From RPQJ01 sp963726665 (lineage in GTDB: Bacteria; Pseudomonadota; Gammaproteobacteria; Steroidobacterales; Steroidobacteraceae), in NCBI GenBank assembly GCA_963726665.1, contig CAVSDW010000002.1, positions 96,534 through 160,533 of the forward strand: a stretch of 64,000 nt of DNA. The letters run 5' to 3'. Shown here one piece after another: positions 35,704-47,806 of the stretch. A program made the translations under genes and the position numbers. How positions within the stretch are numbered: position 1 is the stretch's first letter; every line of letters begins with the position of its first letter. A model generated the notes under the pieces. That model saw nothing but the letters and a program-made list of their open reading frames with translations. It was not told the origin of the DNA and ran no database searches.

Positions 35704-37326
35704 ATGAGCGATGGAACAGACGCGGTCGTCGAACGAGACCAGATGGAATACGACGTCGTGATCGTCGGCGCGGGCCCCGCGGGCCTCGCCTGCGCGATCC
35801 GCCTGAAGCAGTTGAAACCCGACTTGAACGTCTGCGTGCTCGAGAAGGCGGCGACCGTCGGCGCGCACATGCTGTCGGGCGCCGTCGTGGAGCCGGGCCC
35901 GATCGACGCGCTGCTGCCGGGCTGGCGCGACGAGTTCAAGGGCATTTGCGTGCCTGCGGGCCGCGACGAGTTCAGCTTCCTCACGGCGACCAAGCGCTTC
36001 CGGCTGCCGACCCCGCCGCAGATGAACAATCACGGCAACTTCATCATGTCGCTCGGCAACCTGGCCGCATACCTGGGCGGCAAGGCCGAGGCGCTGGGAT
36101 GCGACGTGTTCGCGGGCTTCGCGGCGGCCGCCCCGGTCTTCGACGCCGAGGGCGCCGTCGCAGGCGTGCGCATCGGCGACATGGGAATCGACAAGGATGG
36201 ACAGCCCGGGCCGAACTTCGCGCCGGGTCCGGAGATCCGCGCGAAGACCACGATCCTGGCGGAAGGCTGCCGCGGCAGCGTGTCCAGGATCCTGATCAGG
36301 CGCTACAGCCTCGACGCCGGGAAGTCGCCGCAGACCTACGGGCTCGGCTTCAAGGAACTCTGGCAGCTGCCGGAGGGCCGCGTGGAACCCGGGCTGATCC
36401 AGCACACGGTCGGCTGGCCGATGGACACCGCGACCTACGGCGGCAGCTTCATGTATCAACTCGACCAGAACCGCCTCTACATCGGATTCGTCGTGGGCCT
36501 GGATTATTCCGACCCGCGCTTCCAGCCGTTCGAGGCCTTCCAGCAGTTCAAGAATCACCCGAGCTTGAGGCCGCTGTTCGAGGGTGGAGATATCCTGGCC
36601 TACGGCGCGCGAACCATCGTCGAGGGCGGCTGGCAGTCCATGCCCACGCTCGAGATGCCCGGTGCCGTCCTCGTCGGCGATGCCGGCGGCACCTTGAACG
36701 TGCCGAAGATCAAGGGCGTGCACCAGGCCGTCCGCTGCGCCGTGCTCGCCGCCGAGCACGTGGTCGAGACCGGAGGCGCGCGTGGTTTCGACCAGCGCTG
36801 GCGCGCGTCAAAGGGCGCCGCGGAACTGCGCAAGGTGCGCAACATCCGTCCCGGCTTCCGTCGCGGCATGTGGGCAGGCATGGCGAACGGCGCGCTCGAG
36901 ACGATCACCGCCGGGCATTCGCCCTGGACGCTCGCGAACCACGCCGATCACTCGGCGCTCAAGCGTCTCGACGAAATGACTTCCCCGGACCGGGACTGGA
37001 TCGCGCGCGAATTGAAGCCGCGCGACCGGGTGAGCGCCGTGTACTTCGCGGGCAACGCGCACGAGGAGTCGCAGCCCGCCCACCTCAAGGTTGCCGACAC
37101 GTCCATATGCGCCACGCGTTGCGCGCAGGAATACGGCAACCCCTGCCAGTACTTCTGTCCGGCCGACGTCTACGAAATGGTGGACGACGGCGCCGGCGGG
37201 CGGAAGCTGCAGATCAACGCCGCGAACTGCGTGCATTGCAAGGCCTGCGACATCAAGGACCCCTACGAGATCATCACCTGGACCACGCCGGAAGGCGGAT
37301 CCGGGCCGAACTACGAGAGCATGTAG
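35704..37326 (+). CDS. Electron transfer flavoprotein-ubiquinone oxidoreductase
   Basis: ETF-QO passes electrons from acyl-CoA dehydrogenases, via ETF, to the quinone pool. The 540-residue protein begins with an FAD motif (VVIVGAGPAGLACAIRL), holds the VGDAGGTLNVPKIKGVHQA block, and ends with a 4Fe-4S domain: CATRC near 469, CQYFCP, and CVHCKACDIKDPYEIITW near 509. It lies in a short-chain acyl-CoA gene run, just where it would be needed to reoxidise ETF. Confidence 0.95.
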   Translation: MSDGTDAVVERDQMEYDVVIVGAGPAGLACAIRLKQLKPDLNVCVLEKAATVGAHMLSGAVVEPGPIDALLPGWRDEFKGICVPAGRDEFSFLTATKRFRLPTPPQMNNHGNFIMSLGNLAAYLGGKAEALGCDVFAGFAAAAPVFDAEGAVAGVRIGDMGIDKDGQPGPNFAPGPEIRAKTTILAEGCRGSVSRILIRRYSLDAGKSPQTYGLGFKELWQLPEGRVEPGLIQHTVGWPMDTATYGGSFMYQLDQNRLYIGFVVGLDYSDPRFQPFEAFQQFKNHPSLRPLFEGGDILAYGARTIVEGGWQSMPTLEMPGAVLVGDAGGTLNVPKIKGVHQAVRCAVLAAEHVVETGGARGFDQRWRASKGAAELRKVRNIRPGFRRGMWAGMANGALETITAGHSPWTLANHADHSALKRLDEMTSPDRDWIARELKPRDRVSAVYFAGNAHEESQPAHLKVADTSICATRCAQEYGNPCQYFCPADVYEMVDDGAGGRKLQINAANCVHCKACDIKDPYEIITWTTPEGGSGPNYESM

Positions 37327-37335
37327 ATCCGGCGT

Positions 37336-39283
<1,948 letters not shown>

Positions 39284-39293
39284 GCGGCCGCTC

Positions 39294-40401
39294 TTGAACG
39301 ACGCCGCAGGTCTCACGCGCGCCTACCGCGACTCGATCGAACGGCACGGCTACCGCGCCGACCACGCGCAACTCCACGCGATCGGCAGGCTCGAGGAACT
39401 GCGGCGCGGCCTCGCACCGGCAGCCCAGGGCCCGCGTGGCTGGCTCGACCGACTGCTCGGCCGCCACCGCGGCTCCGCAGCGCGGAGACCTTCGCGGCAT
39501 CTATCTCTGGGGCGGGGTCGGGCGCGGCAAGACCTTCCTCATGGACCTGTTCCAGGCAAGCCTCGCGGTACCGTCGCGCCGCGAGCACTTCCATCGGTTC
39601 ATGAAGGACGTGCATGCGCGCCTTGGAGCGCTGCGGCAGGTCGAGGATCCGCTCTCGACGGTTGCCTCCGCGATCGCGGCCGAGGCACGCGTGCTCTGCC
39701 TCGACGAGCTGTACGTGAGCGACATCGCAGATGCCATGATCCTCTCGGGCCTGTTCACGGCGCTCGACGCGGAGGGCGTGGCGCTCGTCTTCACCTCCAA
39801 CGCACCGCCGGACGGCCTCTATCGCGATGGCCTGCAGAGGGCGCGCTTCCTGCCCGCGATCGCGCTCATCGAGCGGCGCTGCGAGGTCGTGAACGTGGAC
39901 GGCGGCGCGGACTACCGGCTTCGGCAGCTCGAGAAGGCGCCGCTCTACTTCGATTCGAACGCGAGCGCTGCCGATGCCGGCCTCGAGGAGCGCTTCACGG
40001 CCATCGCCGGCACGCAAGGCGGAACCGGCGGCGTGCTCGAAGTCGAGGGCCGGGCGATACCCACCCGCCGACTGAGCCAGGACGTCGCGTGGTTCGAGTT
40101 TGCCGCCATCTGCGCAGGCCCGCGGGGCACGGCGGACTACGTAGAAATCGCGCGCGACTTCCACACGGTCTTCGTCTCGGGCGTCCCGGTGTTCGACGCC
40201 GGTCTCGAGAACGAAGCGAGGCGATTCATCGCGCTCGTCGACGAGTTCTACGACCGCGCCGTCAAGCTCGTATTATCCGCAGCCGCCGCGCCCGAAGCGC
40301 TGTACCGCGGCGAGCGACTGCGCTTCGAATTCGAGCGCACGCGAAGCCGACTCGCCGAAATGCAGTCCCACGAGTACCTGGCGCGGCCCCACCGGCCTTG
40401 A
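39294..40401 (+). CDS. zapE: ZapE/AFG1-type ATPase, frame broken by one extra base
   Basis: ZapE is an AAA-like ATPase linked to the divisome and membrane-protein turnover. The start is a TTG at 39294. The first 58 residues (YRDSIERHGYRADHAQLHAI) read in one frame. The ATPase core (YLWGGVGRGKTFLMDLF Walker A, LCLDELYVSDIADAMIL Walker B) and C-terminus read in the next. A single surplus base near 39470-39472 explains the break; removed, the gene has 368 codons, the family length. It is packed behind acetoacetyl-CoA synthetase. Confidence 0.87.
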
Positions 40402-40466
40402 CCCCGCTGGCGCGCCGGCCGTTCAAATCGTTACACTCGCAAGTATCTCCGGGGCCGGGAATACGC

Positions 40467-40946
40467 GTGTCGCGCCAGCCGCTGAATCGGATCGAACTCG
40501 AACAGTTCCTCCCGTACCGACTGTCGGTGCTTACCAACGTCGTAAGCGGCGCGATCGCGACCACCTACCAGAGGCGATTCGGGCTCGGAATACCGGAATG
40601 GCGCGTGATCGCCGTACTCGCCGGCCGCCCGGGGCTTTCGGCGGCCGAGGTCGCGACCTGCACCCGCATGGATGCGGTCGCGGTGAGCCGCGCGGTGACT
40701 CGGCTCTCGCGCACAGGCCGCCTGCGCCGCTCGGTGTCCCCTGAAGACCGCCGCCGCTCCGTGCTGCGCCTGTCGCCCGCGGGCCAGTCGGTGTACCGGC
40801 GGATCGCACCGCTCGCGCTCGACTACGAGCGCGAACTGCTCGCGTGCCTCGACGCGCGGGAAGCCGCGGCGCTGGACTCGATCGTCGGAAAGCTCACGGC
40901 GCGGGCGAACGCCCTCGCCTCGTCCGTTCGCGCGGACGGAGACTGA
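40467..40946 (+). CDS. MarR family transcriptional regulator
   Basis: The 159-residue protein starting at GTG 40467 has a winged helix-turn-helix: IPEWRVIAVLAGRPGLSA, ATCTRMDAVAVSRAVTRL and the wing RSVSPEDRRRSVLRLSPAG. Such regulators bind small aromatic or phenolic ligands and repress neighbouring genes. It is next to the NAD-glutamate dehydrogenase gene but its target is unknown. Confidence 0.88.
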   Translation: MSRQPLNRIELEQFLPYRLSVLTNVVSGAIATTYQRRFGLGIPEWRVIAVLAGRPGLSAAEVATCTRMDAVAVSRAVTRLSRTGRLRRSVSPEDRRRSVLRLSPAGQSVYRRIAPLALDYERELLACLDAREAAALDSIVGKLTARANALASSVRADGD

Positions 40947-40996
40947 CGATGACCCGGCAACCTGTACCTCGTACCGAAGCGTGCCGCGTGGTGACC

Positions 40997-41002
40997 TATA
41001 AT
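40997..41002 (+). promoter_or_regulatory. Consensus -10 box upstream of NAD-glutamate dehydrogenase
   Basis: A perfect TATAAT lies 40 bp upstream of the ATG in an otherwise GC-rich gap. No good -35 is visible about 17 bp upstream, so an activator may be needed. Confidence 0.45.
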
Positions 41003-41041
41003 CCGCGTCACGACGGCAAACCGCACTAAGGACAAGCAACA

Positions 41042-44000
41042 ATGTCAGGCACCATCCCGGCCGTCCGCAAGCACCTGATCGACGCCATTGCCGCCCACGC
41101 GAAGCCGGGCCGCACGCGGACTCCCGTCCCGCCTGCGCAGTTCGTGCGCGACTACTACAGGGGCGTGGACGAGGACGACCTGCGCGCACGCGAGCCGACG
41201 GCGCTGGCGGCCGCGGCACTGGACCACCAGGTCTTCGGGGCGCGGCGACGCGCCGGCCAGCCCCTGGTCCGCGTGTTCAACCCGGCGCAGTCGCAGAACG
41301 GATGGACGTCTTCGCACACCGTCGTCGAGGTTGTCACCGACGACATGCCATTCCTCGTCGACTCGCTGGCGGTGGTCCTGAACGAATGCGGACTCGCGCT
41401 GCACATGATGGTGCACCCTGTGCTGCACGTCGCGAGAGACCGCGGCGGCCGCCTGCAGCATTGCGCCGGAGAGCCGTCGGCCCGCGCGCGCGCCGAGTCG
41501 TGGCAGCACGTAGAGATCGACGCGGTCACGGACGCGGCGCGACTCGAGGACGTGCGCGCCCGCATCCTCAAGATGCTCGCCGACGTGGAACTCGCGGTAC
41601 GCGACTGGCCTGCGATGACCGCACGGGCCGCCTTGCTCGCGAAAAGCGTTGCAGCCGGCCTTCCCGGCGTCGGGCGCGCCGAGTGCAACGAGGCAAGCGC
41701 ATTCCTCGCCTGGCTCGCGGACAACCATTTCACCTTCCTCGGCTACCGCGAATACCGGCTGGTCCGCGGTGCCGCGCAGGACCGGCTCGTGCCGGTCGCG
41801 GGCTCCGGCCTCGGCCTGCTGCGGTCGGGCAAGGGGCGGCCGAAGGCGAAGCCCTCGGTGCTCGTCGGCGAGACCCGTCGCAAGGCACGCGAGGTGGCCG
41901 CGCTGGTCGTGACCAAGGCGAATTCCGTCTCGACGGTGCACCGCTCCACCTACCTCGACTACATCGGCGTCAAGGTTTTCGATGCACGCGGCAACGTGAC
42001 GGGCGAGCAGCGGTTCATCGGCCTGTTCACGTCCTCGACCTACAGCGCGAGCCCGCGCGACATCCCGCTGCTGCGTCACAAGGTCCAGCACGTCGTGGAC
42101 CACATCGGCGCCGCGCCCGCGAGCCACGATGGCAAGGCCCTCTTCCACGTGCTCGAGAGCTACCCGCGCGACGAGTTGTTCCAGGCGAGCGTCCCGGAAC
42201 TGGTGCGCAATGCGCGCGGCATCGTCAACATCTACGAGCGCCGGCGCGTGCGACTGTTCCTGCGGCGCGACCCCTACGGGCGGTTCTACAGCTGCCTGCT
42301 GTACGTTCCGCGCGATCGCTACAACACACAGGCGCGTCAGCGTGTCGAGCAGATCCTGCTGCAGGAACTGGCCGGCCTCACGCACGAGACGCAGGTGCAG
42401 ATTTCCGAGTCCACGCTGGCGCGGCTCTACGTACTGGTTCGCACCGATCCCGCGCACGAAGTCGCAACCGACGTGGAGCGCATCGAGCGGCGCGTTGCCG
42501 AGGCGCTCCGCACCTGGGAGGACCGGCTGCGCGTGGAACTGGCCGCGCGGCTGCCGGGCCAACGAGCCGAAAGCTTTGCCGGCGCCTTCCCAGCGGCCTA
42601 CCAGGACGACGTATCCGCACGCGACGCCGTGGACGACATCCGCGCGCTGATGGCGCTGCCCGAGTCGGGCACGGCCCTCGGCATCGAGCTGCGCGCGGGA
42701 GACGCGGCGCGCCAGGCGCTGCACCTGCGGCTCTACCGGCGGGGCGAGCCGGTGGCAATGTCGGACCTCGTCCCGTTGCTCGAGAACTTCGACCTGCGCA
42801 TCCTGAACGAGCGACCGTACCGCATCGGCGCGGGACACGATCTGTGGGTGCAGGTGCTCGAGGTCACGCACGCGGGCGGCAAGGCACTCGATCCCGAGCA
42901 GGCCGGACCCCGCTTCGAGGACGCCTTCTTCGCGGTGTGGAACGGGCAGGCGGAGAGTGACGGATTCAATCGCCTGGTGCTCGCGGCCGGCCTCCACTGG
43001 CGCCAGGCAGTCGTGTTGCGCGCAGTGTGCCGCTACCTGCTGCAGACGGGCCTTCCGTTCAGCCAGCGCTACATGGAGTCGGTGCTCGCGCGGCATCCCG
43101 GTATCGCCGCGCACCTCGCATGGACCTTCGAGGCGCGCTTCGACCCCGACCTGAAGGATTCGACCCGCGCCTCGCAGCTGCGCTCGCTCGGGCGCGAGAT
43201 CGACGAGGCGCTCGAGCAGGTCACGAGCCCGGACGACGACCGTATCCTGCGGGCCTTCCGCGGGGTGATCGCCGCGGCCCTGCGCACCAACCACTACCAG
43301 GTCGACGCAGCCGGCAACCCGAAGCCGTACCTGTCGTTCAAGCTCGACCCCAAGGTGCTGCCCGAGCTGCCGAAGCCACGGCCGATGTTCGAGATCTGGA
43401 TGTACTCGCCCCGGGTCGAGGGCGTGCACCTGCGCATGGGCAAGGTCGCACGCGGCGGCCTGCGCTGGTCCGACCGGCGCGAGGACTTCCGCACGGAGAT
43501 CCTCGGCCTCATGAAGGCGCAGAACGTCAAGAATACCCTGATCGTCCCGGTCGGCTCGAAGGGCGGCTTCTTCCCGAAACTGATGCCTCGCGGCGCGACC
43601 CGCGAAGAGGTCCAGCGCGAGGGCACCGAGTGCTACCGGATGTTCATTCGCTCGCTGCTCGACCTCACCGACAACGTGAAGGGCGACGCGATCGTGCCGC
43701 CCGCACGTACCGTGCGCTACGATCCGGACGACCCGTACCTGGTGGTCGCCGCGGACAAGGGTACGGCGACCTTCTCGGACACGGCAAACGCGCTTGCGGC
43801 GGAGTACGGATTCTGGCTCGGCGATGCCTTCGCGTCCGGCGGGTCGGCCGGGTACGACCACAAGAAGATGGGCATCACGGCCAAGGGCGGCTGGGAGTGC
43901 GTCAAGCGCCACTTCCGCGAGATGGGCGTGGACATCCAGTCGCAGGACTTCACCGTCGCCGGCATCGGCGACATGGCCGGCGACGTGTTCGGCAACGGCA

Positions 44001-45862
44001 TGCTGCTGTCGAGGCACATACGCCTGGTCGCGGCATTCAACCACCAGCACATCTTCATCGATCCGTCGCCCGATCCCGAAGGAAGCTTCTGCGAGCGTGA
44101 GCGGCTCTTCAACCTGCCACGCTCGTCCTGGAGCGACTACAGCGCGCGCGCCATATCCGCGGGCGGCGGCGTCTTTCCGCGCGACGCGAAGGAGATCGCG
44201 CTGTCGCCGCAGGCCCGCGCGCTGCTCGGCATCGAAGCGGCCAAGGCCGCGCCCACGCAGGTCATCAACGCCATCCTCAGGCTGCCCGTGGACCTGCTCT
44301 GGAACGGAGGCATCGGGACCTACGTCAAGGCGTCCTGGGAGGCGAATTCCCAGATCGGCGACCGCAGCAACGACGCGCTGCGCGTGGACGGGCGCGACCT
44401 GCGCTGCAAGGTCATCGGCGAAGGCGGAAACCTCGGGCTGTCGCAGCTGGGGCGCATCGAGTTCGCGCTCGCCGGCGGGCGGATCAATACCGACTTCGTG
44501 GACAACTCGGGCGGCGTGGACTGCTCCGACCACGAGGTCAACATCAAGATCATGCTCGACGCGGTCGGCCGGCACACCAAGCTCACCACCGCGGCACGCA
44601 ATCGCCTGCTCGCCGAGATGACCGACGACGTGGGAGAGCTCGTACTTCGCGACAACTACCTGCAGGGGCAGGCCATCAGCATCCTGGAGGCCGCAGCCGC
44701 CGAGCGCCTCGGCGAGCACGCGCACTTCATCCGCTCGCTCGAGCTCGACGGCGTGCTCGACCGGGCGCTCGAGTTCCTGCCGAGCGGCGAGGAACTGGAG
44801 GAGCGCCGCCGGGCAGGCCGCGGCCTCACGCGGCCGGAGCTGGCGATGCTTCTCTCCTACGCAAAGATCGCGTTGAGCCAGCAGCTGATCCTGTCCGACG
44901 TGCCGGAGGACCCGTACCTCGGACACGAGCTGGACCGCTACTTCCCGGACCGCCTCGCGAAGCGCTATGCGGCGCTGCTCGGCGAGCACCGCCTGAAGCG
45001 CGAGATCATCACGACCGCGACCACCAACAGCATCGTGAACCGGATGGGCCCGACCTTCGTCACCCGCACGTGCCAGGACACAGGCGTCGACGCGGCGTCC
45101 GTGGCCCGCGCCTACACGATCGCACGCGAAGTCTTCGATGTTCGCGACATCTGGCGCGCCATCGAGCGCCTCGACAACCGGATCCCGGCCGCCGTCCAGT
45201 ACGACATGCTGCAGGAAACGGTGGCGCTGATCCGGCAGACGACCTACTGGCTGCTGCAGCGTCATCGCGGCGAGCTCGGCATCGACATGCAGGTCGGACG
45301 CCTTCGGCCCGGCATCCGTGAACTCACGGCCGCGCAACCGGCCTGGCTCCACGGACTCGAGCGCCAGGCGTTTGACGCGCGGGCGGCCGAGCTCACGAGT
45401 GCAGGCGTGCCGCCTGCGCTCGCCCGCCAGGTCGCGGCCTGCTCCGCCCTGCAGAGCGCGCCGGACATCGTCGAACTCGCCGCGGCACGCCGGCTGTCGG
45501 TCGACGCGGCCGCGGGAGCCTACTTCAAGGCCGGCGCGGACTTCGGGCTCGACTGGCTGCGAGGGCGCATCGAGGGCCTCGACGTCGAGGGGCACTGGCA
45601 CGCCGTCGCACGCGGCAGCCTTCGCGAGGCACTCTACGAGGCGCAGCGAACGCTGGTGCAGCGCGTACTCGAGGAGTCGCGGGAGCGCGATCCAGTCCGC
45701 GCCATCGAGCGCTGGACGAAGAAGAACGAGGCCGCCGCCGCGCATGCGCGCGGCGTGGTGAACGATATTCGTGGCCAGCCGACCGACGCCGACTTCGCGT
45801 CGCTCGCAGTGGCCCTGCAGGCGGTGCGCCGCCTGGTCATCGCGGAGGGCAGCAAGGAATGA
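41042..45862 (+). CDS. Large NAD-specific glutamate dehydrogenase (1606 residues)
   Basis: This enzyme oxidatively deaminates glutamate to 2-oxoglutarate for amino acid catabolism. The protein matches the roughly 180-kDa class (GDH2/GdhB type): an N-terminal regulatory part with ACT-like modules, the catalytic core with GKVARGGLRWSDRREDFRTE (split over two motifs), KGGFFPKLMP, the GGSAGYDHKKMGITAKGGWE region, EGGNLGLSQLGRIEFAL, and a long C-terminal helical domain. It is fully intact across 4.8 kb. The stop overlaps gpmA by four bases. Confidence 0.95.
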   Translation: MSGTIPAVRKHLIDAIAAHAKPGRTRTPVPPAQFVRDYYRGVDEDDLRAREPTALAAAALDHQVFGARRRAGQPLVRVFNPAQSQNGWTSSHTVVEVVTDDMPFLVDSLAVVLNECGLALHMMVHPVLHVARDRGGRLQHCAGEPSARARAESWQHVEIDAVTDAARLEDVRARILKMLADVELAVRDWPAMTARAALLAKSVAAGLPGVGRAECNEASAFLAWLADNHFTFLGYREYRLVRGAAQDRLVPVAGSGLGLLRSGKGRPKAKPSVLVGETRRKAREVAALVVTKANSVSTVHRSTYLDYIGVKVFDARGNVTGEQRFIGLFTSSTYSASPRDIPLLRHKVQHVVDHIGAAPASHDGKALFHVLESYPRDELFQASVPELVRNARGIVNIYERRRVRLFLRRDPYGRFYSCLLYVPRDRYNTQARQRVEQILLQELAGLTHETQVQISESTLARLYVLVRTDPAHEVATDVERIERRVAEALRTWEDRLRVELAARLPGQRAESFAGAFPAAYQDDVSARDAVDDIRALMALPESGTALGIELRAGDAARQALHLRLYRRGEPVAMSDLVPLLENFDLRILNERPYRIGAGHDLWVQVLEVTHAGGKALDPEQAGPRFEDAFFAVWNGQAESDGFNRLVLAAGLHWRQAVVLRAVCRYLLQTGLPFSQRYMESVLARHPGIAAHLAWTFEARFDPDLKDSTRASQLRSLGREIDEALEQVTSPDDDRILRAFRGVIAAALRTNHYQVDAAGNPKPYLSFKLDPKVLPELPKPRPMFEIWMYSPRVEGVHLRMGKVARGGLRWSDRREDFRTEILGLMKAQNVKNTLIVPVGSKGGFFPKLMPRGATREEVQREGTECYRMFIRSLLDLTDNVKGDAIVPPARTVRYDPDDPYLVVAADKGTATFSDTANALAAEYGFWLGDAFASGGSAGYDHKKMGITAKGGWECVKRHFREMGVDIQSQDFTVAGIGDMAGDVFGNGMLLSRHIRLVAAFNHQHIFIDPSPDPEGSFCERERLFNLPRSSWSDYSARAISAGGGVFPRDAKEIALSPQARALLGIEAAKAAPTQVINAILRLPVDLLWNGGIGTYVKASWEANSQIGDRSNDALRVDGRDLRCKVIGEGGNLGLSQLGRIEFALAGGRINTDFVDNSGGVDCSDHEVNIKIMLDAVGRHTKLTTAARNRLLAEMTDDVGELVLRDNYLQGQAISILEAAAAERLGEHAHFIRSLELDGVLDRALEFLPSGEELEERRRAGRGLTRPELAMLLSYAKIALSQQLILSDVPEDPYLGHELDRYFPDRLAKRYAALLGEHRLKREIITTATTNSIVNRMGPTFVTRTCQDTGVDAASVARAYTIAREVFDVRDIWRAIERLDNRIPAAVQYDMLQETVALIRQTTYWLLQRHRGELGIDMQVGRLRPGIRELTAAQPAWLHGLERQAFDARAAELTSAGVPPALARQVAACSALQSAPDIVELAAARRLSVDAAAGAYFKAGADFGLDWLRGRIEGLDVEGHWHAVARGSLREALYEAQRTLVQRVLEESRERDPVRAIERWTKKNEAAAAHARGVVNDIRGQPTDADFASLAVALQAVRRLVIAEGSKE

Positions 45863-46620
45863 GCACGGTGAGCACGGGAAGACTGGTGCTGTTGCGCCAC
45901 GGCCAGAGCATCTGGAACCTCGAGAACCTTTTCACGGGCTGGATCGACGTCGACCTCTCCGACCAGGGTCGGCTGGAGGCCGAGGAAGCCGGCCGGCTCC
46001 TCAAGGACGAGGGCATCGCCTTCGACATTGCCTTTACCTCGGTGCTGAAGCGCGCGATCCGCACGCTCTGGATCGCGCTCGACGGCATGGACCTCATGTG
46101 GCTTCCCGTCGAGCGCAGCTGGCGCCTGAACGAGCGCCACTACGGCGCGCTGCAGGGGCTCGACAAGGCGCAGACCGTCGAGAAGCACGGGGCGGAGCAG
46201 GTCAAGGTCTGGCGGCGCAGCTACGACATCCCGCCGCCGCCGCTGTCGCGCGACGACCCGCAGCATCCGCGTTTCGACCGGCGCTACGCAGCGGTGCCCG
46301 CCGCCGAAATGCCCTCCGCCGAATCGCTCAAGGACACGCTCGCGAGGGTCATGCCGTTCTGGAACATGCGCATCGCGCCGGAACTCGCGGCCGGCCGCAA
46401 CGTGCTGGTCGCGGCACACGGCAACAGCCTCCGCGCGCTGGTGAAGATGCTCGACGGGATGTCCGACCAGGCGATCGTCGAACTCAACATCCCGACCGGC
46501 GTGCCGCTGCTGTACGACCTCGACTCGAACCTGAAGCCGCGGGCCAGCCGTTATCTCGGGGATGCAGAAGCCGTCAAGGCACGTGCCGAGGCCGTCGCTC
46601 GACAGGCCGAGAAGAAGTAG
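45859..46620 (+). CDS. gpmA: 2,3-bisphosphoglycerate-dependent phosphoglycerate mutase
   Basis: GpmA interconverts 3- and 2-phosphoglycerate. The 253-residue protein has the phosphohistidine motif LLRHGQSIWNLENLFTGW, RRSYDIPPPP, and the second His in AAHGNSLRAL, all diagnostic of the cofactor-dependent class. Its start overlaps the glutamate dehydrogenase stop (ATGA), so it is translationally coupled to a catabolic enzyme, linking amino-acid degradation to gluconeogenesis. Confidence 0.95.
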   Translation: MSTVSTGRLVLLRHGQSIWNLENLFTGWIDVDLSDQGRLEAEEAGRLLKDEGIAFDIAFTSVLKRAIRTLWIALDGMDLMWLPVERSWRLNERHYGALQGLDKAQTVEKHGAEQVKVWRRSYDIPPPPLSRDDPQHPRFDRRYAAVPAAEMPSAESLKDTLARVMPFWNMRIAPELAAGRNVLVAAHGNSLRALVKMLDGMSDQAIVELNIPTGVPLLYDLDSNLKPRASRYLGDAEAVKARAEAVARQAEKK

Positions 46621-46622
46621 CT

Positions 46623-47591
46623 TCAGGCCGCGCCGCACAGGCGGCGGCGCGTGTCTTCGTACTCGCGGACCATGCGCGCGACCAACTCTCCGGTCGGCAG
46701 CATGTCGTGGATGTTGCCCACGCCCTGGCCACCGCTCCAGATGTCGCGCCAGGCCTTCTTCTCCATGTTGCCGCCCGACCCGAAGTCCATCTTCGACTTG
46801 TCCGCCTCCGGGAGGCTCGCAGGATCCAGGCCGGCCGCCGCGACGCTGCGCGCCAGGTAGTTGCCCTTCACGCCGGTGAAGAGCGAGGTGTACACGACCT
46901 CGTCGGACGACGAGTCCACGATCATCTGCTTGTAGGCGTCGGGCACATGCGCCTCCGTGGTCGCGAGGAAGCGCGTGCCGATGTAGGCCATGTCGGCGCC
47001 GAGCGCGAGCGCGGCAAAGACGTCCGCGCCGCTGCTCATCGCGCCCGAGAGCACGATCGTGCCGTCGAAGAACTGCCGGATCTCGCGCACCAGCGCGAAC
47101 GGACTGGCCATGCCCGCGTGCCCGCCCGCACCCGCGCACACCGCGATGATGCCGTCCACGCCCTGCTCGACGGCCTTGCGGGCGTGACGCACGCTGATCA
47201 CGTCGTGGAACACGAGGCCGCCATACGAGTGCGCGGCGTCCACGATCTCCCGCGGCGGACGCAGGCTCGTGATGATGAGCGGGACCTCGTGCCGCACGCA
47301 GGCTTCCATGTCGTGCGCGAGGCGGTCGTTGCTCGCGTGCGCGATCTGGTTCACCGCGAACGGCGCAACTTTCGCACCCGGATTCGCGGCCGCGTAGGCG
47401 TCGAGTTCGCTGCGTATTCGCGTCAGCCACTCGTCCAGCACGGCGGCTGGACGGGCATTCAGCGCGGGAAACGAGCCGACGATGCCCGCCTTGCACTGCT
47501 CGATGACGAGCTCTGGCGTGGAGGCGATGAACATCGGCGAGCCGATGAGCGGCAGGCTCAGGCGATCACGAAACGCAGCCGGAATCGGCAT
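46623..47591 (-). CDS. Nitronate monooxygenase (NPD-like FMN enzyme)
   Basis: The 322-residue TIM-barrel protein has LSLPLIGSPMF at the N-terminus, the catalytic region CAGAGGHAG, and the FMN phosphate motif ALALGADMAYIGTRF. These are shared by nitronate monooxygenases, which detoxify propionate-3-nitronate, and by related 2-nitropropane dioxygenases. It is convergent with gpmA (2 bp apart) and lies downstream of a REP-like repeat and the fadB-like gene on the same strand. Confidence 0.88.
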   Translation of the reverse strand: MPIPAAFRDRLSLPLIGSPMFIASTPELVIEQCKAGIVGSFPALNARPAAVLDEWLTRIRSELDAYAAANPGAKVAPFAVNQIAHASNDRLAHDMEACVRHEVPLIITSLRPPREIVDAAHSYGGLVFHDVISVRHARKAVEQGVDGIIAVCAGAGGHAGMASPFALVREIRQFFDGTIVLSGAMSSGADVFAALALGADMAYIGTRFLATTEAHVPDAYKQMIVDSSSDEVVYTSLFTGVKGNYLARSVAAAGLDPASLPEADKSKMDFGSGGNMEKKAWRDIWSGGQGVGNIHDMLPTGELVARMVREYEDTRRRLCGAA

Positions 47592-47657
47592 GGGTCACTC
47601 CTCTGGAACAGACGCAAAGTTGAATGCTGCGCGCGTCGAGGGCTGCGCGCTCCGGAT

Positions 47658-47806
47658 GCGGCGCCCCGTGCCGGCTTCCGTCGCGGGGCGTCGCGCGGCA
47701 GGGACGCCGCGCGCGAGCCTCCACGGACGGATTCACGGCGTCCCCGCGACGGAATCCCGGCACGGGATGCCGCGTTCCGCGACCGAATCCGGCACGGCGA
47801 CGCCGC
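47658..47806. repeat. REP-like cluster: three copies of a 33-39 base GC-rich motif, one inverted
   Basis: Copy 1 (47658-47695, plus) and copy 2 (47735-47774, minus) share CCCGTGCCGG and TTCCGTCGCGGGG exactly, with near-matches around them, so they can fold into one long hairpin. Copy 3 (47775-47805, minus) follows copy 2 directly with the variant CCGTGCCGGATTC plus GGTCGCGG. Between copies 1 and 2 sits an extra perfect 7-bp hairpin (47693-47712). The cluster fills the 236-bp gap between the fadB-like stop and the nitronate monooxygenase start. Confidence 0.65.

Noticed and set aside
41045..45745. A 1566-codon open frame on the minus strand
   Set aside because: It lies entirely antisense to the intact NAD-glutamate dehydrogenase and has no recognisable domain. 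GC-rich codon bias leaves antisense frames open.
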